From the IMG/VR virus record IMGVR_UViG_3300046482_000204, positions 1 through 42,322 of that record: a DNA stretch of 42,322 nucleotides; one strand, given 5' to 3'. Both the position numbers and the translations under genes were made by a program. This document shows, piece by piece, positions 1-7,245 of this stretch; within the stretch, counting starts at the first letter, position 1, and each line of letters begins with the position of its first letter. This stretch comes from a virus. A model generated the notes under the pieces. That model saw nothing but the letters and a program-made list of their open reading frames with translations. It was not told where the DNA came from and searched no databases.

Positions 1-152
1 GCGTCGTAGTTGGCGGTGCTCGGGTTTGGGGGCGGCCTGCGGGCGGCCTGCTCGAACGGCTGGGGGTGGTGGTGGGGTTCCGCCTGGCCTATGTCGGCGT
101 CCTGTTTGCCGACGAGGATGGCGTGGTGGTCGGCGTTCGGGTAGACGTCCTG
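1..152. repeat. Left copy of 152-bp terminal direct repeat
   Basis: Bases 1-152 match 42171-42322 with one difference (T at 26, A at 42196). The repeat lies inside the PLP-enzyme gene, whose reading frame continues correctly when the ends are joined. The simplest reading is that the contig is circular or circularly permuted and about 42,170 bp long. A true fixed terminal repeat inside a coding gene is less likely. Confidence 0.9.
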
Positions 153-734
153 GAGGGTGCGGGTGAGGGTTCCGCTGCCGGCGGCCACCCACACTTCGGC
201 GGGGTCGGTGATGGCGGCGACGAGCTCGTCGGCCCGGTAGGGGGCGAGGCGGCCGGTGACGGCTCGGAGGGGGCCGGGGGCTGCTGCGGCCTCCTCGAGG
301 GCGGTGCGGATGCGGCGGGCGAGGGTGGTGCGGAAGGTTTCGCTGTCGAAGCCGAAGGGGAGGACGGCCCGCTCCGCCGGCGCCTCGGCCGCCCAGGCGT
401 TGGCCCGGTGTTGGGTCTGGCTCAGGTAGCCGGGGGCGATCTCGTGGATGCGGGCTCCCGCCTGCGCTGCGGTGGTCGTGTTGGGGTGGGGGTGGTGGCG
501 GCTTGCGGTGAAGATGTGGGCGGTGCGGTGGGTGAGGCGGGCTCCGTGGGCGAGGGCGATCTGGGCGTAGCCGTAGGCGGGGCCGGCGTAGGCGACGTGG
601 GGTGGGAGGCCGTCGAGGATGGCGTCGACGGCTCTCGTTTTCGTGCCTCCGGGGATGATGTCGTCTCGGACGACGGTGATGCCGTGGTGGCGGCTGGCGG
701 CGATCGGGTGTTCGAAGGGGGCGGCCGGGTTCAT
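1..734 (-). CDS. PLP-fold enzyme (ACC deaminase / D-cysteine desulfhydrase-like), N-terminal part
   Basis: ATG at 734; the frame runs off the left end and continues at 42170-42101 when the contig is closed, giving 267 aa. Residues 23-34 read RDD-x3-GGTKTR, which matches the R-D-D...G-G-N-K-x-R lysine site of the ACC deaminase/D-cysteine desulfhydrase branch of fold-type II pyridoxal-phosphate enzymes; Lys32 would hold PLP. The protein is short for this family (usually above 300 aa), so it may be a divergent phage version. Its start overlaps the stop of the zinc-ribbon gene by ATGA. The helix-turn-helix and ParB-methyltransferase genes lie just upstream, so a part in DNA modification is possible, but that is inference. 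The substrate is unknown. Confidence 0.72.
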   Translation of the reverse strand, partial: MNPAAPFEHPIAASRHHGITVVRDDIIPGGTKTRAVDAILDGLPPHVAYAGPAYGYAQIALAHGARLTHRTAHIFTASRHHPHPNTTTAAQAGARIHEIAPGYLSQTQHRANAWAAEAPAERAVLPFGFDSETFRTTLARRIRTALEEAAAAPGPLRAVTGRLAPYRADELVAAITDPAEVWVAAGSGTLTRTLQDVYPNADHHAILVGKQDADIGQAEPHHHPQPFEQAARRPPPNPSTANYD

Positions 735-964
735 GGCCGGCGTCCTGGCGGGTTGGGGCAGGTGACGAAGTGGTTGAGGTGGAGGGGTGTGCCGGGGTCG
801 GTGAACAGGTCCCGGTCTGGTCGGACGACCCGGTATTCGTCGCCGTCGAGGACGATGTTGCCGTCGGGGTGGGGTTCGGGGTCGATGGGGGCTGGCCGGC
901 CGGTCCGGTTGTTGCGGGCCCAGCGGATGGCGGCTCCGCAGCGGCGGCAGGGTTCGGTGCTCAT
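731..964 (-). CDS. Small zinc-ribbon-like protein
   Basis: 77 aa, starting MSTEPCRRCGAAIRW. The CRRC knuckle at residues 6-9 and a single later Cys near the C-terminus (FVTCPNPPG) suggest one metal-binding site. I chose this start because its ATG overlaps the TGA of the upstream gene (ATGA), as at most gene borders here; the longer open frame upstream is an Arg/Pro-rich shadow. The stop in turn overlaps the PLP-enzyme start. Function unknown; it may bind nucleic acid or a protein partner. Confidence 0.75.
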   Translation of the reverse strand: MSTEPCRRCGAAIRWARNNRTGRPAPIDPEPHPDGNIVLDGDEYRVVRPDRDLFTDPGTPLHLNHFVTCPNPPGRRP

Positions 965-1524
965 CCGTCGGTCCCGGTGGGCGGGTCTCCGGTGCCCAGC
1001 ATCTTGATGCGGATGGTCTCGCTGCGTTCGAGGGCCCGTTCGGCGTCGGCGTCGCTGCCGACCAGGTGGTCGAGGTCTGCGAGGGCGTCCTCGCCGGCTC
1101 GGCCGATGCGGAGTTCGGGGAACCGGCGCTCGAGGAGGCGGTCCCACATGCGCCAGTCGTCTCCTCCGGTCTCCCTCATCTTGCCGATGGCGCTGGCGAA
1201 GAAGCGGGAGTCGGCGGCTCTGACGCGGTCCGAAAAGTCCGAGAAGGGGGTGGGGGCGTCGTTGATGGCGGCGGCGATCTGTTCTTTCGTGGCGCTGCGG
1301 GGGATCTCGATTTCTCGTTCTCGGGCGATGCGCTGGAGCTCCGCCTTGCGGTGGTGGTCGGGGTTGATGGGGTGTTCGTTGTCTCCTCGGCTGAGCCAGT
1401 CGAAGAGGGTTGAGGCGGCGATGCCGGCGGCTTCGGCTGCTCGGCGGCGGGGGACGCCTCCTTCGATGAGGTTGACGATGAAGTCGGCGAGTTGTGGGGT
1501 GAGTTTGGTGGGCCGGCCGGTCAT
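961..1524 (-). CDS. Helix-turn-helix protein, candidate small terminase subunit
   Basis: 187 aa. Residues 1-50 (TGRPTKLTPQ start, then RRRAAEAAGIAASTLFDWL) form a clear helix-turn-helix, followed by a charged helical middle and a C-terminal helical stretch. N-terminal HTH plus a helical oligomerisation region fits phage small terminase subunits, which recognise the packaging site. On the closed circle the gene lies about 3.4 kb upstream of the large terminase on the same strand. A strong GAGGAG site precedes the ATG at 1524. It could instead be a transcription regulator. The HTH is visible; the terminase role is inferred. Confidence 0.7.
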   Translation of the reverse strand: MTGRPTKLTPQLADFIVNLIEGGVPRRRAAEAAGIAASTLFDWLSRGDNEHPINPDHHRKAELQRIAREREIEIPRSATKEQIAAAINDAPTPFSDFSDRVRAADSRFFASAIGKMRETGGDDWRMWDRLLERRFPELRIGRAGEDALADLDHLVGSDADAERALERSETIRIKMLGTGDPPTGTDG

Positions 1525-1748
1525 GGGCGGGGCTCCTCGGGGGCGGGGGTGCAGGAGGCCGCCGTCAGGACCGGGCGCCGGGTTGCCCGTGCGTCGGCTC
1601 CTCCTGCTGCCGAGGTTATTTGCCCGGTGGGCCCGCTCTGGTGGGTCCTCCGGTCGTGATGCCCTGGCCTCCGGGTCTGTTGGGCGGGGTGTGGGCCGCT
1701 CCCGGCTTCCTGGTGGCCGCGCCACTCTCGGCTTGGCGCTGGTCTCAT
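1521..1748 (-). CDS. Possible small ORF filling a 220-bp gap
   Basis: 75 codons. The ATG overlaps the stop of the methyltransferase gene (ATGA), and its own TGA overlaps the ATG of the HTH gene, the same coupling seen at most true gene borders here. Against it, the product is an Arg/Pro/Ala-rich, low-complexity peptide with no recognisable domain, the kind of reading that high G+C yields by chance. If it is not a gene, the stretch is a plain spacer in which I see no promoter or hairpin. Confidence 0.35.
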   Translation of the reverse strand: MRPAPSREWRGHQEAGSGPHPAQQTRRPGHHDRRTHQSGPTGQITSAAGGADARATRRPVLTAASCTPAPEEPRP

Positions 1749-3253
1749 AGTTCGGGGAGGGTGTCGACGGCGACGGGGCCGGCCGCGGCGGTGGCCTTCT
1801 TCCCGTCGCCCTTGGCGAAGACGAGGACGTCGGTGTGGTTGCGGCCCAGCTGCCAGGCTTTGGTGAACGTGTCGGCGACGGCTTCGGCGATGGGGCCCTC
1901 TCCCTCCTTGCCGAAGATGAGGACGTTCTGGTGTTGTTTGCCGAGTTTGCGGCTGGCTTCGAATTGGCGGCCGGCGGTGACGGCGAGGCTGCCGGTGGGG
2001 GTGACGAGGATGGCGTCGTTGTAGAGGTGGGCGCCGGCCTGCTGGTGGAGGCGGATGGTGTCGGCGACGAGGCCTCGGTAGTTGCCGTGTTTGTCCCTCA
2101 CGTCTCCGACGACCCAGACGGCGAAACGGTCTTTGCGGAGGCGGTCGAGGGTGGCTCGGATGATGGCGTCGAGGGTTTCGAGGAAGCGGGGGTAGGTCAT
2201 GTTGCTGAGGTCTCGTTCGTCGTCACTGTATTTCTCGAGGTCGTAGTAGGGGGGGCAGGTGAGGATGAGGTCGGCGGGGCCGTCGGGGAGGTCGGTGCTG
2301 CTGTCTCCGTGCTGCCAGTCGGGGGCGGGGCCGGCGTCGGGGATGGCGGCGTCGATCGCCTGCCATTGCGCTCGGTTCGCTTCGAGTTGGTCGGCGGCGA
2401 GGTCCATGCCGGTGTACGGGTGGCCGAGGATGGCGGCGACGACTCCTCGGACGCTTCCGCCGGCGAACGGGTCGAGGATGGTTCCTCCGGTGGGGGCGAA
2501 CCAGCGGCAGGCGATTTCGACGAGGACGGGGTCGAAGATCGATGTGCCGGCGGCGCCCATGGTCGACTCGTTTTCGGGGAGGCGGAGGTACTTCTCCTCG
2601 AAGGTCTTGTTGGGGAGCTCCCGGCCGAGGTAGGCCTCGATGGTCCGTTTCTGGTCGTAGTAGTCGGGGACTCGTCCGCTGAGGCTGTCCATGGCGAGGT
2701 CCTCTTTGCGGCCGAGTTCTGAGCGGATGCCGAGGGCGAGCCATTCGGCTTTCCGTTCCCGCCAGTAGCCTCGGCGGCTGTCGAGGACGGTGAAGGGGGG
2801 GACGAGGAACCGTTCGGCGAGGGGTTTGGTGACGGCTGCTCGGGCGGGGCTCAGGAGTTCGGCGAGGTCCGCGGTCGTGTAGCCGGTGCCGTCGAGGCCG
2901 AGGTCGCTGGTGTCGAGCTGTCGGAGGATGGTGGTGAGGGTGTCGGGGTCTCGGACGCCGAATTCGGCGAGCCGGTTGTCGGCGATGAGGATGGCGAGGG
3001 CGGTGTCGTCGTCTACGTCGATGATGTTGGCTTTGATGGTCGGCCAGCCCTCCTCGCCGGCGGCGTCGAAGACGTGGGTGCCGGCGATGACTCTCATGCG
3101 GCTCTCCTGGACGACGATGGTCCGGTATTGGCCGAAGCGGCGGAGGCTCTGGCGGAGGTCCTCGACGTCGTTGCGTCGGTTCGGGTTCTCCGGGTGGCGT
3201 TCGAGGTCCCGGAGGGGGATTTCTCGGGTGCTGACGATGGTGGCTTTGGTCAC
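1745..3253 (-). CDS. ParB-domain / DNA methyltransferase fusion protein
   Basis: 502 aa from a GTG at 3253, which overlaps the upstream stop (GTGA) and has GAGGAG in front; an ATG 36 bases further up lacks this support. Residues 8-95 form a ParB/Srx-like N-domain (EIPLRDLERHPENPNRR, RVIAGTHVFDAA). The C-terminal half is a Rossmann methyltransferase: SAM motif I DPFAGGS at 261-267 and catalytic TCPPYY at 332-337, the (S/N/D/T)xPPY loop of N4-cytosine or N6-adenine methylases. The order motif I then PPY is the alpha/gamma arrangement. ParB-methyltransferase fusions recur in phages and probably modify phage DNA against host restriction. There is no helix-turn-helix like that used by chromosomal ParB to read parS. 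Confidence 0.85.
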   Translation of the reverse strand: MTKATIVSTREIPLRDLERHPENPNRRNDVEDLRQSLRRFGQYRTIVVQESRMRVIAGTHVFDAAGEEGWPTIKANIIDVDDDTALAILIADNRLAEFGVRDPDTLTTILRQLDTSDLGLDGTGYTTADLAELLSPARAAVTKPLAERFLVPPFTVLDSRRGYWRERKAEWLALGIRSELGRKEDLAMDSLSGRVPDYYDQKRTIEAYLGRELPNKTFEEKYLRLPENESTMGAAGTSIFDPVLVEIACRWFAPTGGTILDPFAGGSVRGVVAAILGHPYTGMDLAADQLEANRAQWQAIDAAIPDAGPAPDWQHGDSSTDLPDGPADLILTCPPYYDLEKYSDDERDLSNMTYPRFLETLDAIIRATLDRLRKDRFAVWVVGDVRDKHGNYRGLVADTIRLHQQAGAHLYNDAILVTPTGSLAVTAGRQFEASRKLGKQHQNVLIFGKEGEGPIAEAVADTFTKAWQLGRNHTDVLVFAKGDGKKATAAAGPVAVDTLPEL

Positions 3254-3435
3254 GGCTGCGGCTCCTCGGGGGTCCAGGGGCTGGCCCATTTCGTCTCGGG
3301 GCCCTTCTGCCCTCGCCGGCGCTCCTGCTTCAGGGGGATCGTCTCGGTGTCGTGTCCCCGCGCGTCGTGGTCGAAGGCCTCCGCGGTCGTAACCGTCGCC
3401 TGGCAGGTGTGGCAGCGGTGGATGGTGAAGGTCAC
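3250..3435 (-). CDS. Small CxxC protein
   Basis: 61 aa from a GTG at 3435 overlapping the preceding stop (GTGA). Residues 8-11 are CHTC, followed by two histidines (FDHDARGH) that could complete a zinc site like a C2H2 finger. The C-terminal half is Lys/Arg/Glu-rich. It is translationally coupled to the ParB-methyltransferase downstream. Function unknown. Confidence 0.65.
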   Translation of the reverse strand: MTFTIHRCHTCQATVTTAEAFDHDARGHDTETIPLKQERRRGQKGPETKWASPWTPEEPQP

Positions 3436-3623
3436 AGGCGTTGCCCTCCGACGGTGATGGTGATGGTGACGCCGGCGTCGGCGAGCTCGGCGTTCATGGT
3501 GCGGGCCCACTCCTCGAGGGCGGCCTTGGCGGCCTCCTTCGCCGCCTGGAGGTCGGGGTCGGGTTCGTGGGCTCGGCAGGGGGCGCCGAGGGTGCAGACG
3601 CAGGTCGGCTGTCGGTCGCTCAT
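3432..3623 (-). CDS. Hypothetical protein with N-terminal cysteines
   Basis: 63 aa. Three cysteines near the N-terminus (CVCTLGAPC) precede a helical segment rich in Ala/Glu/Lys and a beta-like tail (VTITITVGG). Both ends overlap neighbours by 4 nt. No family recognised. Confidence 0.7.
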   Translation of the reverse strand: MSDRQPTCVCTLGAPCRAHEPDPDLQAAKEAAKAALEEWARTMNAELADAGVTITITVGGQRL

Positions 3624-4042
3624 GGTTTGAAGGCCCAGACGATCGCTTGGCTGCCGGTGCGGGTCGGGCGGCGGCGGCCGGTGTCCTCCGCCCAGCCGTC
3701 CTTGACGAGGCTGTTGCGGGCGGGGATCTCCGACTGGAGCATGATGCCGGTCTGCTCCTGGAGCTCCTCGTCGGTGGCTCCCTCCTCGCCGGCGGCCATG
3801 AGAGCCGTCAGGACGGCCGCTCTGCGGGTTCCGCTCCTCGGTTGGGCTCGGGTGGCTGCCTGGTGGCTTGTCTCCGGGTGGGCGCTGCTGGTGGCTGTCG
3901 TCGTCCGGTCGATCGCCGGTCTCGGCTGGTCGAAGAGGCCGGGTTGGGCCCAGGTCTGTTCGTCTCCGCAGGGGCAGCGGCGGATGGCGTGGCCGGAGAA
4001 GCGGTGGTGGCCGTCGGTGAAGTAGGGGCAGCGGGCCCTCAT
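3620..4042 (-). CDS. Zinc-knuckle plus winged-helix DNA-binding protein
   Basis: 140 aa; start chosen at the ATG in the ATGA overlap (MRARCPYFTDG). An N-terminal Cys/His cluster (CPYFTDGHHRFSGH...CPC) could bind zinc. Residues 70-140 look like a winged helix: RRAAVLTALMAAG, then TDEELQEQTG as the recognition region, and a wing ending AIVWAFKP. It lies in the replication module, two genes downstream of the initiator, so a DNA-binding accessory role in replication or regulation is reasonable but unproven. Confidence 0.65.
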   Translation of the reverse strand: MRARCPYFTDGHHRFSGHAIRRCPCGDEQTWAQPGLFDQPRPAIDRTTTATSSAHPETSHQAATRAQPRSGTRRAAVLTALMAAGEEGATDEELQEQTGIMLQSEIPARNSLVKDGWAEDTGRRRPTRTGSQAIVWAFKP

Positions 4043-4527
4043 GGGCTGATCCGGTCTGCGAGGGGGTCGCCGGCGCCGGCGGGCTCCTGCGCTCCCTCCC
4101 GTTGGGCGGCCTTCTCGCCTTCGGTGAGCAGCTGGTGGGCGGGGCGGATGGTCGTGTCTCCGCATTCGACGCACATGCCTTCGCGGAGGGGGTTGCCGTT
4201 GCCGTCGGTTTTCAGGCGGCCGTGGCTGTCGCGGGCGTCCTCGATGGCTCGGGCTCCGTGGTGGCCTCGGGTGGCGCATTCGGTGGTCTGCGGGTCGGTC
4301 CAGCCTCGTTCGACGGCGATGCGTGCTCCCTCGTGGCGGAGTTGGCTGAGGGTCGGCGCTGTCCGTTCGCCGGCGGTGAAGTGGTGTTGTGCCGCCTCGT
4401 GGAGGGCTCGGGCGGGGATGCCTCCGAAGTCCCAGGCGGCCTTCTCGACGTGTCGGAAGTTGCGGGTGCCCGGCCAGCGGTCCTCGCAGTATTCGACGAC
4501 TCGGGCGAGCTCAGTGGGTGTTGCCAT
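4039..4527 (-). CDS. Possible helicase-loader-type replication protein
   Basis: 162 aa, overlapping the initiator gene by 17 nt. The N-terminal 75 residues are helical, with a pattern (ARALHEAAQHHFTAGERTAPTLSQL) reminiscent of G39P-type phage helicase loaders, in which an alpha-helical domain is followed by a short Pro/Thr-containing turn. A CVECG motif in the middle may bind zinc. Position directly after an initiator is where phages place loaders, and the phage has no helicase of its own, so it would load the host DnaB. The loader call is inference from context and weak similarity. Confidence 0.5.
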   Translation of the reverse strand: MATPTELARVVEYCEDRWPGTRNFRHVEKAAWDFGGIPARALHEAAQHHFTAGERTAPTLSQLRHEGARIAVERGWTDPQTTECATRGHHGARAIEDARDSHGRLKTDGNGNPLREGMCVECGDTTIRPAHQLLTEGEKAAQREGAQEPAGAGDPLADRISP

Positions 4528-5431
4528 CGGTGTCTCCTGGTAGTTGGTGGGCCGCCTGCTCCTCGAGGGCGGCGAGTCGTTCCCGTCGGCGGGCCTGTTC
4601 GCTGGCGTCGCGGAGGCGGTCGGCGTCCGCTTCGGTCGCCTGGGCGATCTGGCTGCCGGCCCGCTGCCAGTGTTTCTTCAGGCTGGCGGCGGTGAGGGCT
4701 TTCGTCCCCCACTCCCGGATGATGACCGTCGCCCTGCCCTTGATGGCAAGGTCGGGGTCGGGCTCCGCGTTCGCTCTCGCGGCCAGCTGTCCCCAGAGGG
4801 TTCGTTCGCCGGTCTCCTCCGGGTCGTAGCCGAAGACGTCGGTGAGTGCGTCCCAGCCGGGGTTGCGTGGCCTCGGCGCTCTTTCGGGTTCGAAGGTGTC
4901 GCGGAGGACTTCGAGCGCGATTCCCGGCTCCTCCGATGACGGTTCCTCTGACGGGTCTACTGACGGTTCTATGACGGATTGGGTGTCGCCGGTGTCACCC
5001 CCTGGCGTCGCTGGTGTCACCCCCTGGGTGCCATCAGTGTCACCCCCTGGGGTGTCACCAGTGTCGTGGGGTGTCATTTTGTCACCCCCTCGCCGGGCGA
5101 GGGTTTCGCTGATGGTCTCCGCCTCGTGGAGGGGCAGCGGCGTGTCCTCGAAGCGTTCCGGGCGGGCGAGGGTTTCGGGGTGCAGCTGGTAGAGGGGCGT
5201 CTTGGACCAGGTGGCGTCGATGAGGATTTCGACGTAGCCGAGGTCCCGGAGCTGGTGGACGATCCGCTGGGTCTGCCGGCGGCTGTAGCCGGTCTTTTCG
5301 GCGATGGTCGCCAGGCTCGGCCAGGCCCGGCCGTGGTCGTCGGCGAAGTCTGCGAGGGCGATGGCGACCAGCCGTTCGTTGGGCTGGAGGGTCGGGGTGT
5401 AGAAGCATTCGCCGATCTGGCGGATTGACAC
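4511..5431 (-). CDS. Winged-helix replication initiator with origin iterons inside the gene
   Basis: 306 aa, GTG start at 5431 preceded by AGAAGGGAG. Residues 14-72 form a helix-turn-helix initiator domain (LQPNERLVAIALADFADDHGR, then PSLATIAEKTGYSRRQTQRIVHQL), typical of phage and plasmid replication initiators. A flexible Gly/Asp/Thr linker (about 113-155) is encoded by the iteron DNA; the C-terminal 120 residues are helical and charged and may bind a loader or helicase. Origins embedded in the initiator gene are known from lambda O and relatives. The wHTH is visible; the initiator role rests on domain, iterons and neighbours. Confidence 0.72.
   Translation of the reverse strand: MSIRQIGECFYTPTLQPNERLVAIALADFADDHGRAWPSLATIAEKTGYSRRQTQRIVHQLRDLGYVEILIDATWSKTPLYQLHPETLARPERFEDTPLPLHEAETISETLARRGGDKMTPHDTGDTPGGDTDGTQGVTPATPGGDTGDTQSVIEPSVDPSEEPSSEEPGIALEVLRDTFEPERAPRPRNPGWDALTDVFGYDPEETGERTLWGQLAARANAEPDPDLAIKGRATVIIREWGTKALTAASLKKHWQRAGSQIAQATEADADRLRDASEQARRRERLAALEEQAAHQLPGDTDGNTH
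4993..5090 (-). repeat. Iteron cluster, candidate replication origin
   Basis: Four exact copies of AGGGGGTGACA (minus strand) lie at 5003-4993, 5025-5015, 5048-5038 and 5090-5080, with a degenerate copy near 5060-5053. Three neighbouring copies sit 22 and 23 bp apart, about two helical turns. One copy is read in a different codon phase (Gln-Gly-Val-Thr) from the others (Gly-Gly-Asp), so the DNA word rather than the peptide is conserved. Confidence 0.7.
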
Positions 5432-5709
5432 GGGTGGTCTCCCTTCTCTCGAGGTCCGGTGTCGGGTCCGTATTTGTAGCGCGTCGTGGGCGTCGCAGTC
5501 GGCTTTCCGGGGTGTTTTCTTGCCGGGTGCTGGTTTGGCGGGGGCTGGCTGTGGGAACCTGTAGGCCGGCGCCGGCCGCCTCCGGGTCCGCTTCTCCTCA
5601 CAACCTGAGATCGGGGTCCGGGGGCGGCGGCGTGGGGGGTCCCTCGTGGGCCCGGCCGGGTCCGCTCCTTCTCATCCTCGGCGGCGGGCCCGAGGGCCCG
5701 CCCTTCTCT
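5432..5709. other. 278-bp intergenic region upstream of the initiator gene
   Basis: It holds the hairpin at 5683-5702 and, near 5469-5482, a short AT-richer patch (CTACAAATACGG on the minus strand) that could be a -10 region for the initiator gene, followed by its AGAAGGGAG ribosome binding site. No convincing -35 box and no credible ORF on either strand. Confidence 0.4.
5683..5702 (-). terminator. G+C-rich hairpin after the annealing-protein gene
   Basis: An 8-bp perfect stem (GGCGGGCC/GGCCCGCC) with a 4-nt loop starts 8 nt past the stop codon at 5710. There is no T-run, but hairpins without one can act as terminators in high-G+C Gram-positive bacteria. It would separate the recombination gene from the initiator gene. 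Confidence 0.45.
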
Positions 5710-6888
5710 CTAGTAGCCGACGCTCGGGTCGTCCTCCTCCTCGGGTTCGCCGGGGGAGTCTAGGTCTCCGGTTTCGGCGTCCGCCTGGGCGAGGGCGTCC
5801 TCCTCGAGGATGATGTCCTCGTGGTCGTCGGCCGCCTGGGCGATGGCGATCTCGGCTGCCCGGCCGAGGATGGCGTACTCGCGGGGGGTGATGTCCTCGA
5901 CGGTGGCGATCGTCCCGGTCCGCTGGGCGGCGGCGACGAGCCGGTTCCAGAGGAAGCCGGCTTTCTCCCGGTCGTCGCCTCCCTGGTGGAGGGTGCTGAG
6001 GATGGCCCGCTCGTCGTCGGTGTATCCGGGGGCGTCCTCCTCGAAGTAGGCGGCCCAGCCCTCCGGGTGGGCGGCCACGACGGCGAGGGCCTGCTGCTTC
6101 GCCGCCACCTCCGGGGTGGGCGCCTTCTGTTCGTAGTAGTGGCTGTCCCAGGTCGCCCAGCTTCGGCCTCCGCTCCCGCCGTGGCAGTCGTCGTTGCGGC
6201 AGCCGAAGGCCGGCCACTTCTCCTTGCCGTCGGGGTCCGCCTTCTTCGCTGCCCGGTTGTCTCTCACGGTGTGCTGGCCGCAGGCCGGGCATTTGAGGGC
6301 CGGGGCGGCGGGTTCGCCGTCGTCGCTCATCTCCTCGGCGGGGGTGCCGCTGAACCCTCCCAGTTCCACCACCCAGCGGAGGGCGCTGGCGAGGGCTTTC
6401 GACTGGGCTCGGGTCTGCGCCATCGACCGGATGGCGTGCTCCGCCCGGTGCTCCCACTTGCGGACGATTTCGCCGTTGCGTTTCCGGTCCTCCTCCATCC
6501 GCCGGCATTCCCCCTCGGCGCTGCTGAGGAGGCGGCCGTCGGCGGCTCGGGCTTCGTAGCGGGCCTCCCAGCCCACCCTCTCGCCGGCTTCGATGATCTC
6601 CCGCACCCACGTGTTCGGGGTGCTGACTTGGAGCATGCCGGCGAGCATCAGCCAGCCCTCGATGTAGACGTGCTTCTTGTTGCTGATCTGCTTGTACAGC
6701 TGCCGCTCCTCGAGGACCTGGACGAGGGCTTCGGCGGCTCGGCGGGCTGCTACGAGGACTTCGACGGGGTCGGTGGTTCCGAAGAGGGCGGCGCTGGCGC
6801 CCTGGGTGGGGACGAGTTGGGCGGTCCTCTCCTCGGCCGGCTCTACGTCGATGATCTCGGGTTCGTCGGTCATGGTGTCTGTGCTCAC
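5710..6888 (-). CDS. Putative ssDNA-annealing / recombination protein with inserted zinc ribbon
   Basis: 392 aa, GTG at 6888 after AGAAGGGAG (an ATG five codons later is an alternative). Residues 65-115 (KKHVYIEGW, GWEARYEARA) and 150-185 (HAIRSMAQTRAQSKAL, then ELGGFSGTPAEEM) match a widespread phage protein family found in recombination/replication modules. The R-S-M-A-x-T-R-A-x-S-K-A-L block resembles motifs of RecT/ERF-type annealing proteins, but I am not certain of the function. A four-Cys zinc ribbon sits at 200-235 (CPACG...CRNDDC), and the last 40 residues are very acidic, like ssDNA-binding protein tails. A promoter lies just upstream. Confidence 0.6.
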   Translation of the reverse strand: MSTDTMTDEPEIIDVEPAEERTAQLVPTQGASAALFGTTDPVEVLVAARRAAEALVQVLEERQLYKQISNKKHVYIEGWLMLAGMLQVSTPNTWVREIIEAGERVGWEARYEARAADGRLLSSAEGECRRMEEDRKRNGEIVRKWEHRAEHAIRSMAQTRAQSKALASALRWVVELGGFSGTPAEEMSDDGEPAAPALKCPACGQHTVRDNRAAKKADPDGKEKWPAFGCRNDDCHGGSGGRSWATWDSHYYEQKAPTPEVAAKQQALAVVAAHPEGWAAYFEEDAPGYTDDERAILSTLHQGGDDREKAGFLWNRLVAAAQRTGTIATVEDITPREYAILGRAAEIAIAQAADDHEDIILEEDALAQADAETGDLDSPGEPEEEDDPSVGY

Positions 6889-6932
6889 GGTGGGCTCCCT
6901 TCTCGTGGCTTCCGTGTCGCTGTTGGTTGTCT

Positions 6933-6961
6933 AGGTTACTGGTCGGGTGTGACGCTTTCAG
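6933..6961 (-). promoter_or_regulatory. Candidate promoter for the annealing-protein gene
   Basis: Minus strand reads CTGAAA (6961-6956), a 17-bp spacer, then TAACCT (6938-6933). Transcription would start about 38 nt before the GTG at 6888, leaving room for the AGAAGGGAG site. The -35 overlaps the end of the upstream gene. Confidence 0.45.
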
Positions 6962-7245
6962 CCGAAGTCGGCCAGGCTGGCGGTGAGTTCCAGGCCGTCG
7001 CCGGGGGCGAGGACGATCGGCGGGTCCACGGTGCAGGCCCAGGTCCGGTCGCCGATCTGGACGAGGGCGGCGTCCACGATGACTCCTCCGGTCCGCTTCC
7101 AGTGCCATCGCATGAGGCCGCTGGTCTTGCAGGTTTTCGTGGGGAGTATCCGGGTGGCGCCCAGCCTTGGCGTGCAGCGGGCCCTCGGGTCGAGGGTGGT
7201 GAGCTCCTCGTTGTCGAGGCCTTCGAGGTGGAGGGTGGCGGTCAC
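6958..7245 (-). CDS. Hypothetical beta-rich protein
   Basis: 95 aa from GTG at 7245 in a GTGA overlap. The sequence alternates short hydrophobic strands (TATLHLEGL, VDAALVQIGDRTWACTV, LELTASLADFG) and looks like a small beta-sandwich. No family recognised. Last gene before the promoter of the recombination gene. Confidence 0.65.
   Translation of the reverse strand: MTATLHLEGLDNEELTTLDPRARCTPRLGATRILPTKTCKTSGLMRWHWKRTGGVIVDAALVQIGDRTWACTVDPPIVLAPGDGLELTASLADFG

Noticed and set aside
3447-3470. Short GATGGTGATGGTGATGG-type repeat
   Set aside because: Three short units within a small gene (VTITITVGG); too few copies and explained by the beta-strand coding.
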